NCBI GenBank assembly: GCA_019843655.1
Contig: JACDQD010000011.1
Location: 9,156,604-9,220,603 of the forward strand
Source of the DNA: Lethocerus indicus
Lineage: Eukaryota; Arthropoda; Insecta; Hemiptera; Belostomatidae
Length of the DNA: 64,000 bases
Reading direction: 5' to 3'
Both the position numbers and the translations under genes were made by a program. A model generated the notes under the pieces. It searched no databases, was not told where the DNA came from, and saw only the letters and a list, made by a program, of their open reading frames with translations. Below are positions 13,201-27,300 of this stretch, one piece after another (the first letter of the stretch is position 1; every line of letters begins with the position of its first letter).

Positions 13201-16200
13201 CATTCCTAACGTTAATAAACGTTTTCAGGTTTAGAGAATTGCAGGAGCCAGCAAGGAGAAGAAGAGAGGCCCTTGAAGAGTCATTAAGGTTTCATAAATT
13301 TGGGTTTGAACTTGAAACTGAACTTGGTTGGATCCGCGAGCACTTGCCTCTGGCCTCTTCCGAGACTCTGGGCAACAATTTGCACCAGGCTGAAGCGTTT
13401 TGCAAGAAACATTATAAGCTCGAGGCCGAGATAAATGGTCACCAGCCGATGATTGACAAAACTCTTGCATCGGGGATGTCTCTGATAGAGCAGAATCATC
13501 CGGAATCGAAAAAGGTATCTGTTGTTTAGATCTCTCTGTGACTTTTATTAATGCAATGAAATCTAGATTACTCCTTCTTCTTTCTATTTATAGGTCGAAG
13601 TCATGTGCGCCGGATTACAAGTCGCCTGGGATGATTTGAAGCAGAAGGCTCGAGAAAGGGCGAGAAAACTTGAACTGTCTCGTAAGGCTCAGCAGTTCTT
13701 ATCAGAAGCCAGCGAAGTTGAGAGTTGGTTGTCGGAGCGTAATGATGTGCTTAGCTCAACTGATTATGGCAGAGATAGAGATGCAGCTTCAAAACTACTG
13801 ACAAAACACAAAGTAAATATTATATTAATTATTTACATTAAAATTAAAATTAAAGAGTAAGAATTCAAAAATATATTCAGCAACTTTTCACAGCCAAGAC
13901 TTCTGTTCTTTACAGTTTTATAAATATATTTTTGTTTTATTTAAATTTATAATAACATTTGACTTGTATGTTTAGATTTTATGAATTAAATATGTGATAT
14001 GTTCGGGCCTATTTAAATTAAGTCCCTGAAAACACCTACTAAACTTTCAAATTATAACATCTATCAAAATATTATTATCTACTAACAGACACAATACAAC
14101 CACAATGATTAATGTGGAACAAATAAACTATTATTAAACCCGTAGTAACAGAATAAAAATTATAGAAAACATTTTCGTACATTAAATATTTTGTCTATTT
14201 TAATTTTGTTTTTTAGGCTCTCGAACTGGAGCTGGATACCTACAACGGTATAGTGACGGAAATGGGTCATGTGGCGAGCAGTATGGTCGCGGCGAAGCAT
14301 CCCGACTGCAAGGCGATCGCGAACAAGCAGGCCGCGATACAGCAGCAGATGAAGACTCTGCAGAAGCTGGCCGGCGCCAGGCGGCAGAAGCTCATGGAGA
14401 GCATGTTCAGGCACGAGTACATAATGGAAAGCGCCGAGCTCGAACAGTGGATAAGTGACCAGATGCAGGCGGCGAGCTCAGACGACTATGGACAAGATTA
14501 CGAGCACCTCCTGGTAATTCTAGTCTATTTTCACCGGCATCGATCGCTCAGCAATGCAGCTTTATAGTCGAAATATTTTTTTTTTTTTTAGGTACTGCAA
14601 AGTAAATTCGATGATTTGAAACATCACGTCGATGCTGGATCCGAGAGATTTAACCAGTGCAAGGAGCTTGCGAGCAAATTGATAGCCAATTCAAGTCCTT
14701 ATACCGACGATATAGAAAACAGGCAGCAGCACTTGAGGTAATGCCACTATTACATTGTCTATAATTATTGTATTAACATTTAATTTCAGTATTATCTAAA
14801 AGTGTATTGTTATAATAAAATCCTTGTTCTCCACAGTCAGCTACACTTGATTTTATAATGCGATTGCTGTTTATTATTACTATTTAATTTTATGAATCGA
14901 TTACATATATTCTTTTGATTACTATAATTACTTGATTTAATTGTGATAATGAACACTTTTTTCTTATGAAAATATGTATAAAACAACTCAATGTTACTAT
15001 TTTACATAGTGCTTTGAACGGCATTTGTTTCATGATATTTTATTTTAAGTCATAGTCCCCGGCAAAAAATGAAAATAACCAAGAGCGGTGAAGTGCTAAC
15101 ATTACAGACATACTTATTACTGTATTTAATATTTCAGTGATTGCTGGCAACAACTGCTGGACGTGCTGGATAACAGGGAGCACAAATTGGCCGCGGCAGG
15201 TGAAATTCATAGGTTCCACAGGGACGCGGCAGATGCTCTCTCTCGAATACAGGACAAAGAAGCGGCTCTCGGCAATGATCTGGGCAGGGATCTCAATACC
15301 GCCGAAGGCCTGCTTAGGAGGCACGAGGGCTTCGAAAACGATCTCGTTGCACTGGAAGTTCAGCTACAGGTAATGCGACAAATATAGGTCCATTAAATAT
15401 TTTTTTTTTAATTTTTATTCTCCTATGTACAATTATTGTACATAGGAATAATTGGGAATTATTGTTCTATTTATGTAAAGAACATCCCAAATGTTCTTTA
15501 CAGACACCTGAATAGGAAGTGGCCACGTGACCTAAATGTTTAAATAAATAAAATAAAAAATTAAACAATAAAATTAAAAAATAAAATAAAAATAATAAAA
15601 TAAAAATTAAGAAAAGTTAATAAAGTAATTGTTGTCAATTGTAGTTAGTGCTTGTATCAATGTTGCTTATTGTATCATTTTACAGTTTCAACAATAAAAA
15701 AGAAAAAAAAATTTATTCATTTTGAAATTGAGTAATAATTTATTTTCCAGATGTTGGTCGACGATGCGGTCAGATTGCAGACGGTATACCGAGGCCAAAA
15801 CGCTGCCTACATTGTCCAACAGCAGAATGAAGTGGTCAACAATTGGAGGGCACTCCAGGAAAAATCTGAAATGCGTAAATCTATGCTGCAGAGCAGTTGT
15901 GAATTACAGCGATTCTTGTCCCAGGTGAAAATATTTTCTGAATGAAAGGTGCAGAATTCAAAAATATTTACTGCAACTTTTGGTTAATATTACGTAGCTA
16001 AGATTTCTGCTGTAGAAATGTTAATTCATTATTGGAATTAGGGCAATAAAAATTAATATGGTACATCATTCATCAGCTATTTATGAATCTGGTGATTATA
16101 ATTTAAGCTTAGTTATAACAACAATCTTCAACTTCATATGTAACAGTTTATTCGGGAATTAATTGTTGGTAATTTAGCATTAAAGAACATTTGAGAGTCA

Positions 16201-19200
16201 GGTGCAAAATAAAGCAATAAAGGATTGCAAGTCAGTTACCACTGTCTTGTTTTAGAATATATGTTATTTCATTACATTATATTTAATATTTTTATGTGTA
16301 ATATTAATTTTTTATATATATAAAATGTATATTAAACCCTCAGTTCCTACGAACATATTGAATGACAGAGTGTATTTTCAGGCCCGTGATCTGATGAATT
16401 GGTCAAACGGTTTGAGAGCAACCATGATGATGGAGGAGAAAATACACGATGTTACAAGTGCTCAAACGCTTAAAATTGAGCACGAACGTGTAAAAGCTGA
16501 AATTGAAGCCAGAGAAGAAAGCTTTCGCCATGCCATGGAACTCAGTCAAAAGATGTTAGCAGCTCAACACTATGCTTCTCAGGTATACCATGATTTATTT
16601 CATTACAGTAGGCTAATTTTTTATTGGAAGCTATCCAATTGTTTTGGATGGATTTTTTAAAAATGATTATATTGCTTGTATTATAATATTAATTTTTTCT
16701 TTAATTAGGAAATTAAAGAGAAATTTGATCAATTACTTGAAGAGAGGGAGTTGCTTCATAATGCATGTCACTACAAGCAAATACAGTTAGACCAGTTGAT
16801 AGACTTGCATTTCTTCCTAAGGGATGCAAAGCAAATTGATACCCTTTGCAGTACTCAAGAAGTTGCTTTATACAACACTGATTTTGGTTTGTTATTTTTC
16901 TGTATATTCTTTAAAAGTGCTACTATTGATTATTCACTTAAATTTAATGACTAAGACATATTATTTATATTTATTATAAGATTTTGTTTATTTTGTTATA
17001 CATATGAATTCCATTAAAGTAACACATCACTGTACCAGGACACTAGGATTTACATTAAAATAACAGTGCTTTGTTACTGTATTTCAAATTGATGAATTAA
17101 TGAAGTAGATTGTTTAATTATTTTATAGGTTTTAATTATTTTATTTATTAATTTCCAATTTACTCTGTAGGTGATTCTGTCGATTCAGTCTCTGCACATG
17201 TTAAGAAGCACGATGCCTTTGAAAAATTGTTCGCAACTCAAGAAGAGAAAGTGGTTGCTCTGAATGAACATGGAGCAAAGTTGTTGGCCCAGAATCATTT
17301 TGAGAGCCATTTGATATCACGAAGGTTGGGAGAAGTTAACCACAGGCGGTTGGGTGTTAAAGAACTGTGTAATGAACGCAATAATTTGCTCGATAATGCA
17401 CTTCTGTATGCCCAGTTCAAGAGGGATGTAGCCGAGGTATGTTGATTTCTACTCTTCACTATTACAATGGACGATTGTAAACCTTTCTTATCATTGTTTT
17501 GTCCTCAACATAGTTTTTTATTTATTTATTAATTTTGGTTATTAGGCCGAATCATGGATTGGTGAAAAGCAAATGAAATTGGACATTGAAGCCAATGTGG
17601 GAAAAGTCTGCAGTTTAGAAGACAAGATAAAGAAATTGCAGAAGCATCAAGCTTTCCAGGCAGAGCTCAGTGCTAATGAGGGACGAATTACAACCATTAA
17701 GGATAATGGTAAGACCAACTAGACATATCTATCATGCTCAAAACTATTTGTTAATTGCCAATGATATCCATGTGTAATGTTTATTGTGCAGGTGAAAAGC
17801 TTTTGGCCAAGAAGCATAAAGAATCACGAGAGATACGTGCCGGATTAGAACATCTTTTAACCTCTTGGAACAATCTCCTCCAAGAAAGTAACAACAGGGG
17901 AAAAGGTCTTGAAGAAGCTCAGGATATTCTTGAGTTTAATAATCAAGTTGAAAAGATAGAAGCCTGGATTAGAGACAAAGTTAGTGTTAAAACAATTAGC
18001 ATCAATCATATTTTGCTTTCTATTGCAAATGAACTGGAATTATTTTTAGGGTTGAGTCAGAATATATTTTAAGTGGAATTTAAAATTTTCAGGAAATGAT
18101 GGTACAGGCCGGTGACATGGGTCGTGATTATGAACACTGCCTCGCCCTACAAAGAAAATTGGATGATTTCGATAGCGATATGAGAGTTGATGACGCCAGA
18201 ATTAAGTCCATCAATGCTCTGGCCGACAAATTGATTCGACAGGGCAGAAGCGATACCAGAACTGTACAGCAGCAGAGAGATCATCTCAATAACAAGTAGA
18301 TTCTTTCGGACTTTCAGTTTGGTAAAAAGGTTCTATTTAGTTTTGTGTCTCTAAACGATGTGTATTTTTGTTTTATTGGAAAGATGGCGCGGATTGCAAG
18401 GAGCTCTCGGAGAGTACAGGGAGCACTTGGCCGGTGCGTTGGAAATTCATTCTTTCAATCGAGATATCGACGATACTTCGCAGAGAGTTGCCGAGAAAGC
18501 GATTGCGATGGGATCGGAGGACACTGGCAGAGATTTGGCGGCTGTTGAGCACCTGAAACGTAAACAGGACGCGCTCGAAAGGGACATGACAGCGATTGAA
18601 GGAAAATTGAAGGTATTTGTCGATCAGATAGAAATTACAATTTTATATACCGCGTTGGAGGGTTAAGAAATGCGAACTCTGTGTCCTCTTTACAGGAGCA
18701 CGATGTCGAATGCCGCCGTTTGGTAAACAAATATCCGGACATGGCCACCCCGATCCGAAACAAACTGGTAGAGCTGCAGGATAACTGGCACCAGTTGCAG
18801 GCTTTGGCGTGCGCCAGAAGATCGGCATTAAACGCGGCGTACACCACTCATAAATTCCAGGCTGAGTTGAAAGAGCTTCAGCTCTGGGTCACTGACACAA
18901 TTAGTCGTATGAACTCGTCCGAATTGCCGACAAATATTGCTGAGGCGGAAGCGCTGCTCGAATTGCACCATGAAAGAAAGGTAACGGAGGAATTCGTCCT
19001 TTAAATTATTTGAAATTCGATGTACATTCTTAAAACTGTATTAAAAAAAATTACATCTTAATAATAAACAGGCCGAAATCAATGGGAGACAAGAAACGTT
19101 TAAAGCGCTCAAAGAAGACGGTCTTCACCTCGTACCACCGAGGGAAAACGATTTAGCTAAATTGGAAGAACTGAGGAGGACATTGGCGACAGCCTGGGAA

Positions 19201-21270
19201 GAAAGGAAACAGCTGCTCAATCAGGCCCTCCAGTTCCAGCAGTTTAGACAGCAGGCCGACCAAGCCGAAGCTTGGCTCGCTTCCAAAGAAGCCTTCCTCA
19301 ACAATGACGACCTCGGTGTAAATATTTTTTTTTTACAACATATCAATACTACCGTAAATACAGAAGAGACCGAAGTGATCGCACGTTCACCTTTTTTTCA
19401 GGATTCAATCGCAAGCGTCGAAGAACTGTTGAGGAAACACGAAGCGTTCGAGAAAGCCCTGCTGGCCCAGCTGGGACGTATCGATGACGTGGCCAAAATG
19501 GGAAAAGACCTGTGCTCGGGAGAACACTACGCGAGCACGGCCATCATGCAGAGGCTGCAGGCTGTCATCAACAGGAGGGACAAGTTGATCGAAACCGCCG
19601 CCACCAGAAGGCGTAGGCTGCATGAATCTAAACAGCTTCAGCAATTCCACAGAAACGTCTATGAGGTTAGTGGCATTCCGGTTTAATGTATGATTTCCTG
19701 AGACAGTAATGCACAAATTGTCTGAAAAATGGTTTCAAACTGTAAGTCATGATTACCACTGTTTGTGGAAAAATACTGGTATATAACTTTCAGTATGTTT
19801 TGTACTTACTATTATTTATTTTGGTTTGAAATATTGTAAGGGACACTGTCTGGGCCTAGTAATATTCTATAACTACAAATTAATAACCCATCTGTTCTAA
19901 TAGTATTTATTAAGACTGATTATTCTGTGAAAGACATATTGTCAGTTCTTAGCAAAATGTCAGTCAAGCCATCGGCTATTTGAGTTGGAGAAAGAAACTG
20001 AAGAAAACCTAAGTTTTATTGTATAATAATTTTGGGCTGAATACAACCAGTGAAGAAGAATGAATCGGTTTATTAGTTAAAAATGAGTGAACTGAATAGT
20101 TTTTTTACTTTCATTTTCAGGTCGAAGGATGGCTATTGCAGAAACAGCAGGCGGCCGGTGATGAGAACTATCGCGAAGCGAGCAACCTGCAGAGTAAAAT
20201 ACAGAAGCACACCGCGTTCGAAGCAGAGCTGGTGGCGAATAAGGGGCGAATTTCAGCGGTCACAAACGAAGGGGAGACTCTTATTCAAGAAGGCCACTAC
20301 GCCAAAGAAGAAATACAGGACAGGTTGGACGCAATTGAATCTGAATGGCGTGCGCTCCAGGATACAAGCACCGTCAAGAGGGACAGGCTCAACGACGCTT
20401 ATCAAGTATGCTCACTGGAATTCATTGGGACACCTGCTCATTTTAAAATAACCTTTCGAACTGACAATTTTTTTTTAACTGTCTTTGTCAGTTTGTGGGT
20501 CAAAAAGGGGAGGGTTGAGGTTCTTTAGTAGGATCAGCGGGACAAATATAGCATCACTTTGGGAATTTATCTTTGCCTTTATTATGTCGTTTTGTTTGTT
20601 CTTGAAAATCTCCATATTCTCTGGTCTAGCAAAAGACCAAACCGAACCAGTGAGTGGAAACGGAAACACACGGAATCAACGGTATTCCAACCACTCGCAG
20701 ACCACAAAACAGGTATTCTAAACTAATTTTGTTTCTCTCGACATCCGTTTTAGGCATTGCTATTCAGCAGAATGTTGGAGGAGCTCGAGAGCTGGATGGA
20801 CGACGTTGAGAGCCAGCTGACGAGCGAGGATCACGGGAAAGATTTAGCGAGTGTCGCCAATTTATTGAAGCGTCACACGCTTCTAGAAAATGACGTCACC
20901 AGCCACGGCGAAGCTTGCAACCAGCTGAAGGAAACCGTGGCCGGCTTCCAACGCTCGAATCATTTCATGAAAGATGAAATTCAAGAAAAAGCCCAAATTA
21001 TTTTAGATAGGTAAACTGGATTCAATTATTCTATTCAATTTGAGAGATATTTATTAAGCTGATGAACAAATCATTAATTAGTAACATTAAATCATAATTA
21101 TTTTATTGTACACCAATATTTTCTTAATATTCACATAGCCAAATGTGCTAGGAATATTCATCTGATAATAAAATTAACATACAAATGAAGTACAGACATA
21201 TTTTTTTATGTAACAATTAGTTGGTGCTCTAATGAACAATTTCTCTAATAATAGTTTTTATTAATTTAAC

Positions 21271-21328
<58 letters not shown>

Positions 21329-24300
21329 TATTAATCAGATATTTATTCATAATTCTGAACATTAGTATTATTAGTAAAATTAAATCAAAATTATTTTATT
21401 TGTACAGTATTTCCCCTTCATTCTGTTTAAAGTTCTTTTATTCTTTTAACTATTTCTTACTCAATATGTCTAATATTTAACAGGTATCGATCCCTGCAAG
21501 AACCTATGCAGATAAGAAGAGACAACCTGGATGATGCTCTACTGCTGTACCAACTGTTGAGAGACATTGAAGATGAGCGACAGTGGCTGGATGAAAAAGA
21601 ACCAATAGCTGCATCCACGGATCTTGGAAATAGCTTAAATGCTGTGCAGAACTTGCAGAAGAAACATCAGGTTATTATTTAATAAAATGATTCGGACTTC
21701 TTATTATACTTGAGAGGTTGAAGTTATATCCTGTTGTATGAATTTTTCTATTTAAAAAGGCGCTCGAAGCTGAACTAAATTCAAGGGAACCCGTAGTGGC
21801 CAGTATAGGAAGCAGAGCCCAACAGATGATCAGAAGTGGCCACTTCGCTGCAGAAAAAATAGAGACTGCACAGAATGAACTGCAGGAAAAGCTCGTGCAC
21901 ATAAAAGATTTGGCCAGTATCAGGAGACTTCGTCTGTTGGATGCTGTGGAGTCTCAAATGGTAATTTTATTAGTCACATTTTTTATCATAGAAATCAGAG
22001 AAGTGAAGTTATTAATATTTCTTTTTTATGATGCAGTTTTACGCAGAGGCCAGTGAGGCCGAAGCTTGGCTTAAAGAGAAACGACCTCTTCTTACCTCGA
22101 CGGACTACGGTAAAGATGAGGACTCTGTTCAGAACCTGCTGAAGAAGCTGGAGGGATTGGGCAGGGAGATCAGGACTTTCCATCATACAGTCGACCGTCT
22201 GGCAAAACTTAGCCACCGCCTAGTAGATAGAGGACATTTCGATAGCAATAACATTTCCCAGAAACAGGTACACATTTTAAGACATATTTGAAAATTGACA
22301 ACACTAATTGGATAGTGTGAATCAATAATCAAAGCATTTTCAAATTGTTTATAAGTGAGCAAATTAAAATCTATTCTATAGGTCCAGATAGAAAACAAAT
22401 TGGCCGAAATAGAGAAATTGCTGCAAATACGCGAAAGTCACCTAATAGAAAGCAAAAAGTTCTATAGCTTCCTTCATGACGCCGATGAAGTTGCTGAATG
22501 GATTAATGACCAGACCGCTATAGCCGCATCAGAAGACTATGGTAAAGATGTGGAACATGTTGAGTTAATCATTCAGGTAAATAATGAACTATCAAATCAG
22601 ATATTTATGGATCAAATTCATAATTCCCCGATGTATTTAAAAATTATGCACTTTAATTTTCAGAAATTTGATAGTGTACTGAGCGGTCTTGCATCAAGTG
22701 AAGGCAGGGTCACAAATTGCATCCAGACTGGTCGGGCCTTGATCGCTGAAGGAAACCCAGAAAGTACTAAAATCAAGGTGAAACTCGATGAAACCCAGCA
22801 GATATGGGAAGATCTTAGGGAACTCGCTAGTGCTAGGCAGGAGGTATAGTTAATCCTTTCTTTTTAATTGTAATTTTCCACAATTCCGCAATATTTTTGT
22901 TTACTATATACATTTCTGAAAACTTTCAGGCACTCGCCGGAGCCAAGCAAGTCCATGTTTTCGATCGAACTGCAGATGAAACTATAGCATGGATTCAGGA
23001 AAAAGATGCCATTATCAGTACTGAAGGCTATGGACAAGATTTGGAAACAATACAGTCACAAATAAGAAAACATCAAGGATTCCAGGCGGATTTGGCTGCT
23101 GTTAAGGAACAGGTATTTATTGCGTTTTGTTACTTTAAAAAAAGTAGATTAATTCTTGACAGTGATTTAAAACAAAAAATCTAATTAGGTGGAAAGTGTA
23201 ACTGAAGAAGGAGGAAGGCTCGCCGGACTATTCCCCGATGCACGAGAGCACGTTGAAGCTAAACACGAAGAAGTGTTCGATGCCTGGAGCTTGCTTCTGG
23301 AAAAGGCCGAAGAGCGTAAAAATAAGTTGCAGCAAGCCGAACAGTCGCAGGCCTATTTCGATGAGCTCAGAGAACTTTGTAAATATGAATTCATTTTGTA
23401 ACCAGCAACTAATTGATTGCAGTCAGGATATATTCAAATTTTATTTTTATTTTTCAAATATCATTTTATTTTTAGGGCATGGATAAACGAGATGATAGCC
23501 AAAGTGACGTCTCCAGATTTAGCGCAGGACGTTCCGGGGGCCGAAGCGCTTATTTCTAGACACTTAGAACATAAAGCGGAGATAAACAGTCGTGAAGAGG
23601 CATTTGCCGAGTTTTATGCTACCGGCAATGCACTCATTGAACAGGTTGGTCTACAAAAATAATAGTGATTCTCTCATTGCAATGTGATATTTAATTATAA
23701 TTTATTTTGCTAACGCGTATATTTTTCGATAGGGTCATGTGTTTGCCAGTAAAATTCAAGAATCAATTAGGACCTTGGAACAGAGAAAGAACACTCTGAT
23801 CGACATATGGGAGAAACGTAAAGTTTTGTACGACCAGAATTTGGACACACAGGTCAGTAGTTAAAAAATCCTGTTGCAATTCGTGAAATATAAGGTGTCA
23901 GTGTTGTTATAATGTATGTCTTACAGATGTTTAAACGAGAAGCCGAGCTTTTGGAAAATTGGATACAATCCCGAGAGCCTCTCCTGCACGATGACAAACT
24001 TGGTGACTCGATACAGCAAGTTGAAGATTTGATCAGGAGACATGAAGACTTTGAAAAAACCATCGAGGCACAGGAGGAAAAATTCAATGCCCTTCGAAGG
24101 ATCACACTGGTAAAATTTTGCCCTTATAAATTTTCAGAACCAAATTGCGTTCGGTTAACAGCATCTAATCGGAGTCCTTGTTTGAACTATAGCTGGAACA
24201 AGCTTTCCTGAAGCAGCAAGAGGCGGAAATAGCCGCAAGGCTGGCTGAAAAAGAAAGAGTTGAGAAGGAAAGGCTTGAAGCCAGAAAGAGAAAAGAAGTA

Positions 24301-27300
24301 CAACGTATTACAGATGTAAGTTTGAATTAAAAATTACAGTCATGACCATGCTATGCTATCATCAAATTCTTATCTTAAAAGATGAAAAATAATTCTGTTT
24401 CACCTTTATTATTTATTTATTAATAAAGAATAAATGAAAAAAATAAAGTTTGCAGTTGTGGAATAAGATCAGACATTGCCCTCTTTCTTGGTCCTACACA
24501 TTTTCAGCTAATCACTCAGTTTGTGAGGTCCACTTTTAATTAATTAAAATTCTTGTACAAATGTATATTAAATTTTTTCTAATTTAAAATTTGAATTAAC
24601 ACTAGAACTCTTTGAAAAATTTATTTATTACTTTTTCAGCTGATTCTTTTTAACTGCATAATTTATAATTAATATTATGTTGTAATATCTAGGAGAGAAG
24701 ACGAGATGGTGAGCGAAGAAGGGTGCAAGATATGAACGGAGGTCCAGAACCAACGGATAAAAATTCAAGGTATTAACAAAGTGATGATCGTGTTAGATCT
24801 GTGGGAATTAAATTATTATTATTTACTAGGCACCCTATAGCACATTTATTGCTTCAAACGTGTTTGCATGTAGTTCACTATAGAGAAGGCTTGTTTATAA
24901 TATAAAATGCACCTAATTTTTCAATTAATGCTCTTGACATCTACAGATCTGATTGTGTTCCACAGCAGTTATAAATGACCATATAACTGGATATTCCTAC
25001 GTGACAGCTTGTTGGTGTATATTGTTTGTCTCATATTTCATTGATGTCGCATGAAATATATTTTATTCTTGTGATATAATTATCCGCACAGTTCGTTTCT
25101 AAACTTTTGGAACTTAAGTTGAAATATATTTTGAGGATATGAAATAGCAACACAAATAGTTACCAGTTAATTCGTATTTTTTTATTCATTAATATTTTTT
25201 CCATTATTTGTTCTGGTGAAATTGTGTATTAAGTTTTTTATTAGTGACAATTTTTGATGGTGATTTATTTTGATGTGTCTGCTGCAGTACCTAACAGTAC
25301 CTGACAGTACCTAACAATTAAAGTTGTGTGTAACTAGTCCCTTTAATCTAGTCTTCAGTGAAAAAGTAGATTGAATATTTTGTCTTAAATCAAAATATGT
25401 GTATTACTATTTATTTCAGAAATTTCTGCTGAATGTAGGCACCTGGTTGATTGTAAAAGCCAATAAATATTTGATAAAACCTGAATTCCCTTCTACCTCC
25501 AGAATTCATTTTAAGGTTCATGCTTTCATATATTCTGTTTCCATCATTTGGGAAAGGAAAACATGTTTCATACGTTTGTACAAAAAGACTGTACTCTATT
25601 TGGAACTTTTTTATAATTTCACTGTTCAATTTCACATTCTGTCATTACTATTCTATTAAAAAAATCAGTTAAAATCTCTTTTGAACATGGTTTGTTTCTA
25701 TTTTTGTAAATTGATAAGTTCAAGAAATTTAATTTATTTTACAGTATGTAGTGCAGTACTGTGTAACTACTGAATAAGCATGTGCAGCCATTCTGCCTAT
25801 TTAGCATATGATTGTTAATTTTTTGTTCGCATGCTGTACAAAGGAAGGTTTAAAATATTTGTATCATTCGTTCATTTTTCCAGCATTCTTCACAGTTTTG
25901 ACCATAATGGGTAGGTAGACATTATTTTCTGAATAAGTTGCTGTACGACACTGCTGCAATAAATTACTCTCAAGGTTGCACAATTCTTGTTGAATGCATA
26001 AGTCGAAATTTAAAAAGTATTATAGCAATTCAAATAAAGATGTAATACTGGAAGAAGTTTGATTGCTTAATGCACTAGCGTGCTAAAATAGCTTTGGAAA
26101 TCTTTAATGTTTTTCCAGTCTAAGAAATACAAGTAAAAAAAGTATTTAAAATATATACCAACAATTTTTCTTGATGAAATACCAACCATATCCAGTTCTG
26201 ATTACTTGTCTTTAGTTTATGCATAAAAACACCAAAGAATAATAAAATTTTCCAAAGAAAATTGTTTCTGTAAGTACTCCTGTATAGTACTGAACTCTGA
26301 AATTTATATAATTTTAAATGGGGATATTAAATAAATTCTTAAATAGCTTTGCATTCCTTTTCTATTAACTAGATATAGTTTTTTTTACCTTATAAATATA
26401 TTGTATTTATATCAAAATTAGCATATGTATGATAGACTCCACAATATTAAGTTAATACAATTGAGGCAAGTGTGTCTGTGTGTGTGTACTTTGTCAGAAT
26501 TTGAACATGTAATTATGTAGATAGACTTTTTTTGTATGCTACTATACTTATACCATGTTTTACTCCCATTACAAAAATACCACAATTTACAATAAACACT
26601 TTTCCACTGTCTCACCAGTGCACAAATAGAGCATGTATAAGTGTTTTCTCACCGTTTCATTTTTTGTGAAGCATTTTATTTATGAATTTCATATAAGTTT
26701 GGTGTGACCACTAAGAGAATGCATGTGCATGTTTAGCATTGTAGACAGAAAGCATGACGGGGGTCCCATGGACCCCGCACCTGCGTTGAATCTGCCTTTC
26801 ATCTCCGAAAAGAAGGATGTCGATATGTCTCATTCCGATTCGTTGGGACAGCAGAACACGCTGGAAAAGTCACAGTCATCTATTTTACCCAGGTCTGAAG
26901 TACAGTGTATATAGATAACGCTTAGAAATAATTTAAATGTAAATACGAATTGAGTATAAATTCATTCTTGTGTATACCGATTTGAACCCAATCATGGCCT
27001 GGTTTATGATGTTTGTATAAAACAAATGAATGCAGCACCTTAGCCTGTTGAAACTAATTTCTTCTTCTCATCACCGATATCTGTAAATATCACTATCCTA
27101 GCACTCGTTCACGAACACTTCACAGTCTTCACCGCCAACAGACTCTCTGCATAAAAATGCTAGCAATAAACCCATTGTTTGCAGTTTGATAAGGCCACCT
27201 AATCAATGCCTGGCACCGTATGTTGTTGATGACGTTAATAAACAATATCCTTTTGTTTAGGCTGGCCGCACCAGATAACCAGATGGTTCAGAAATCTGGC

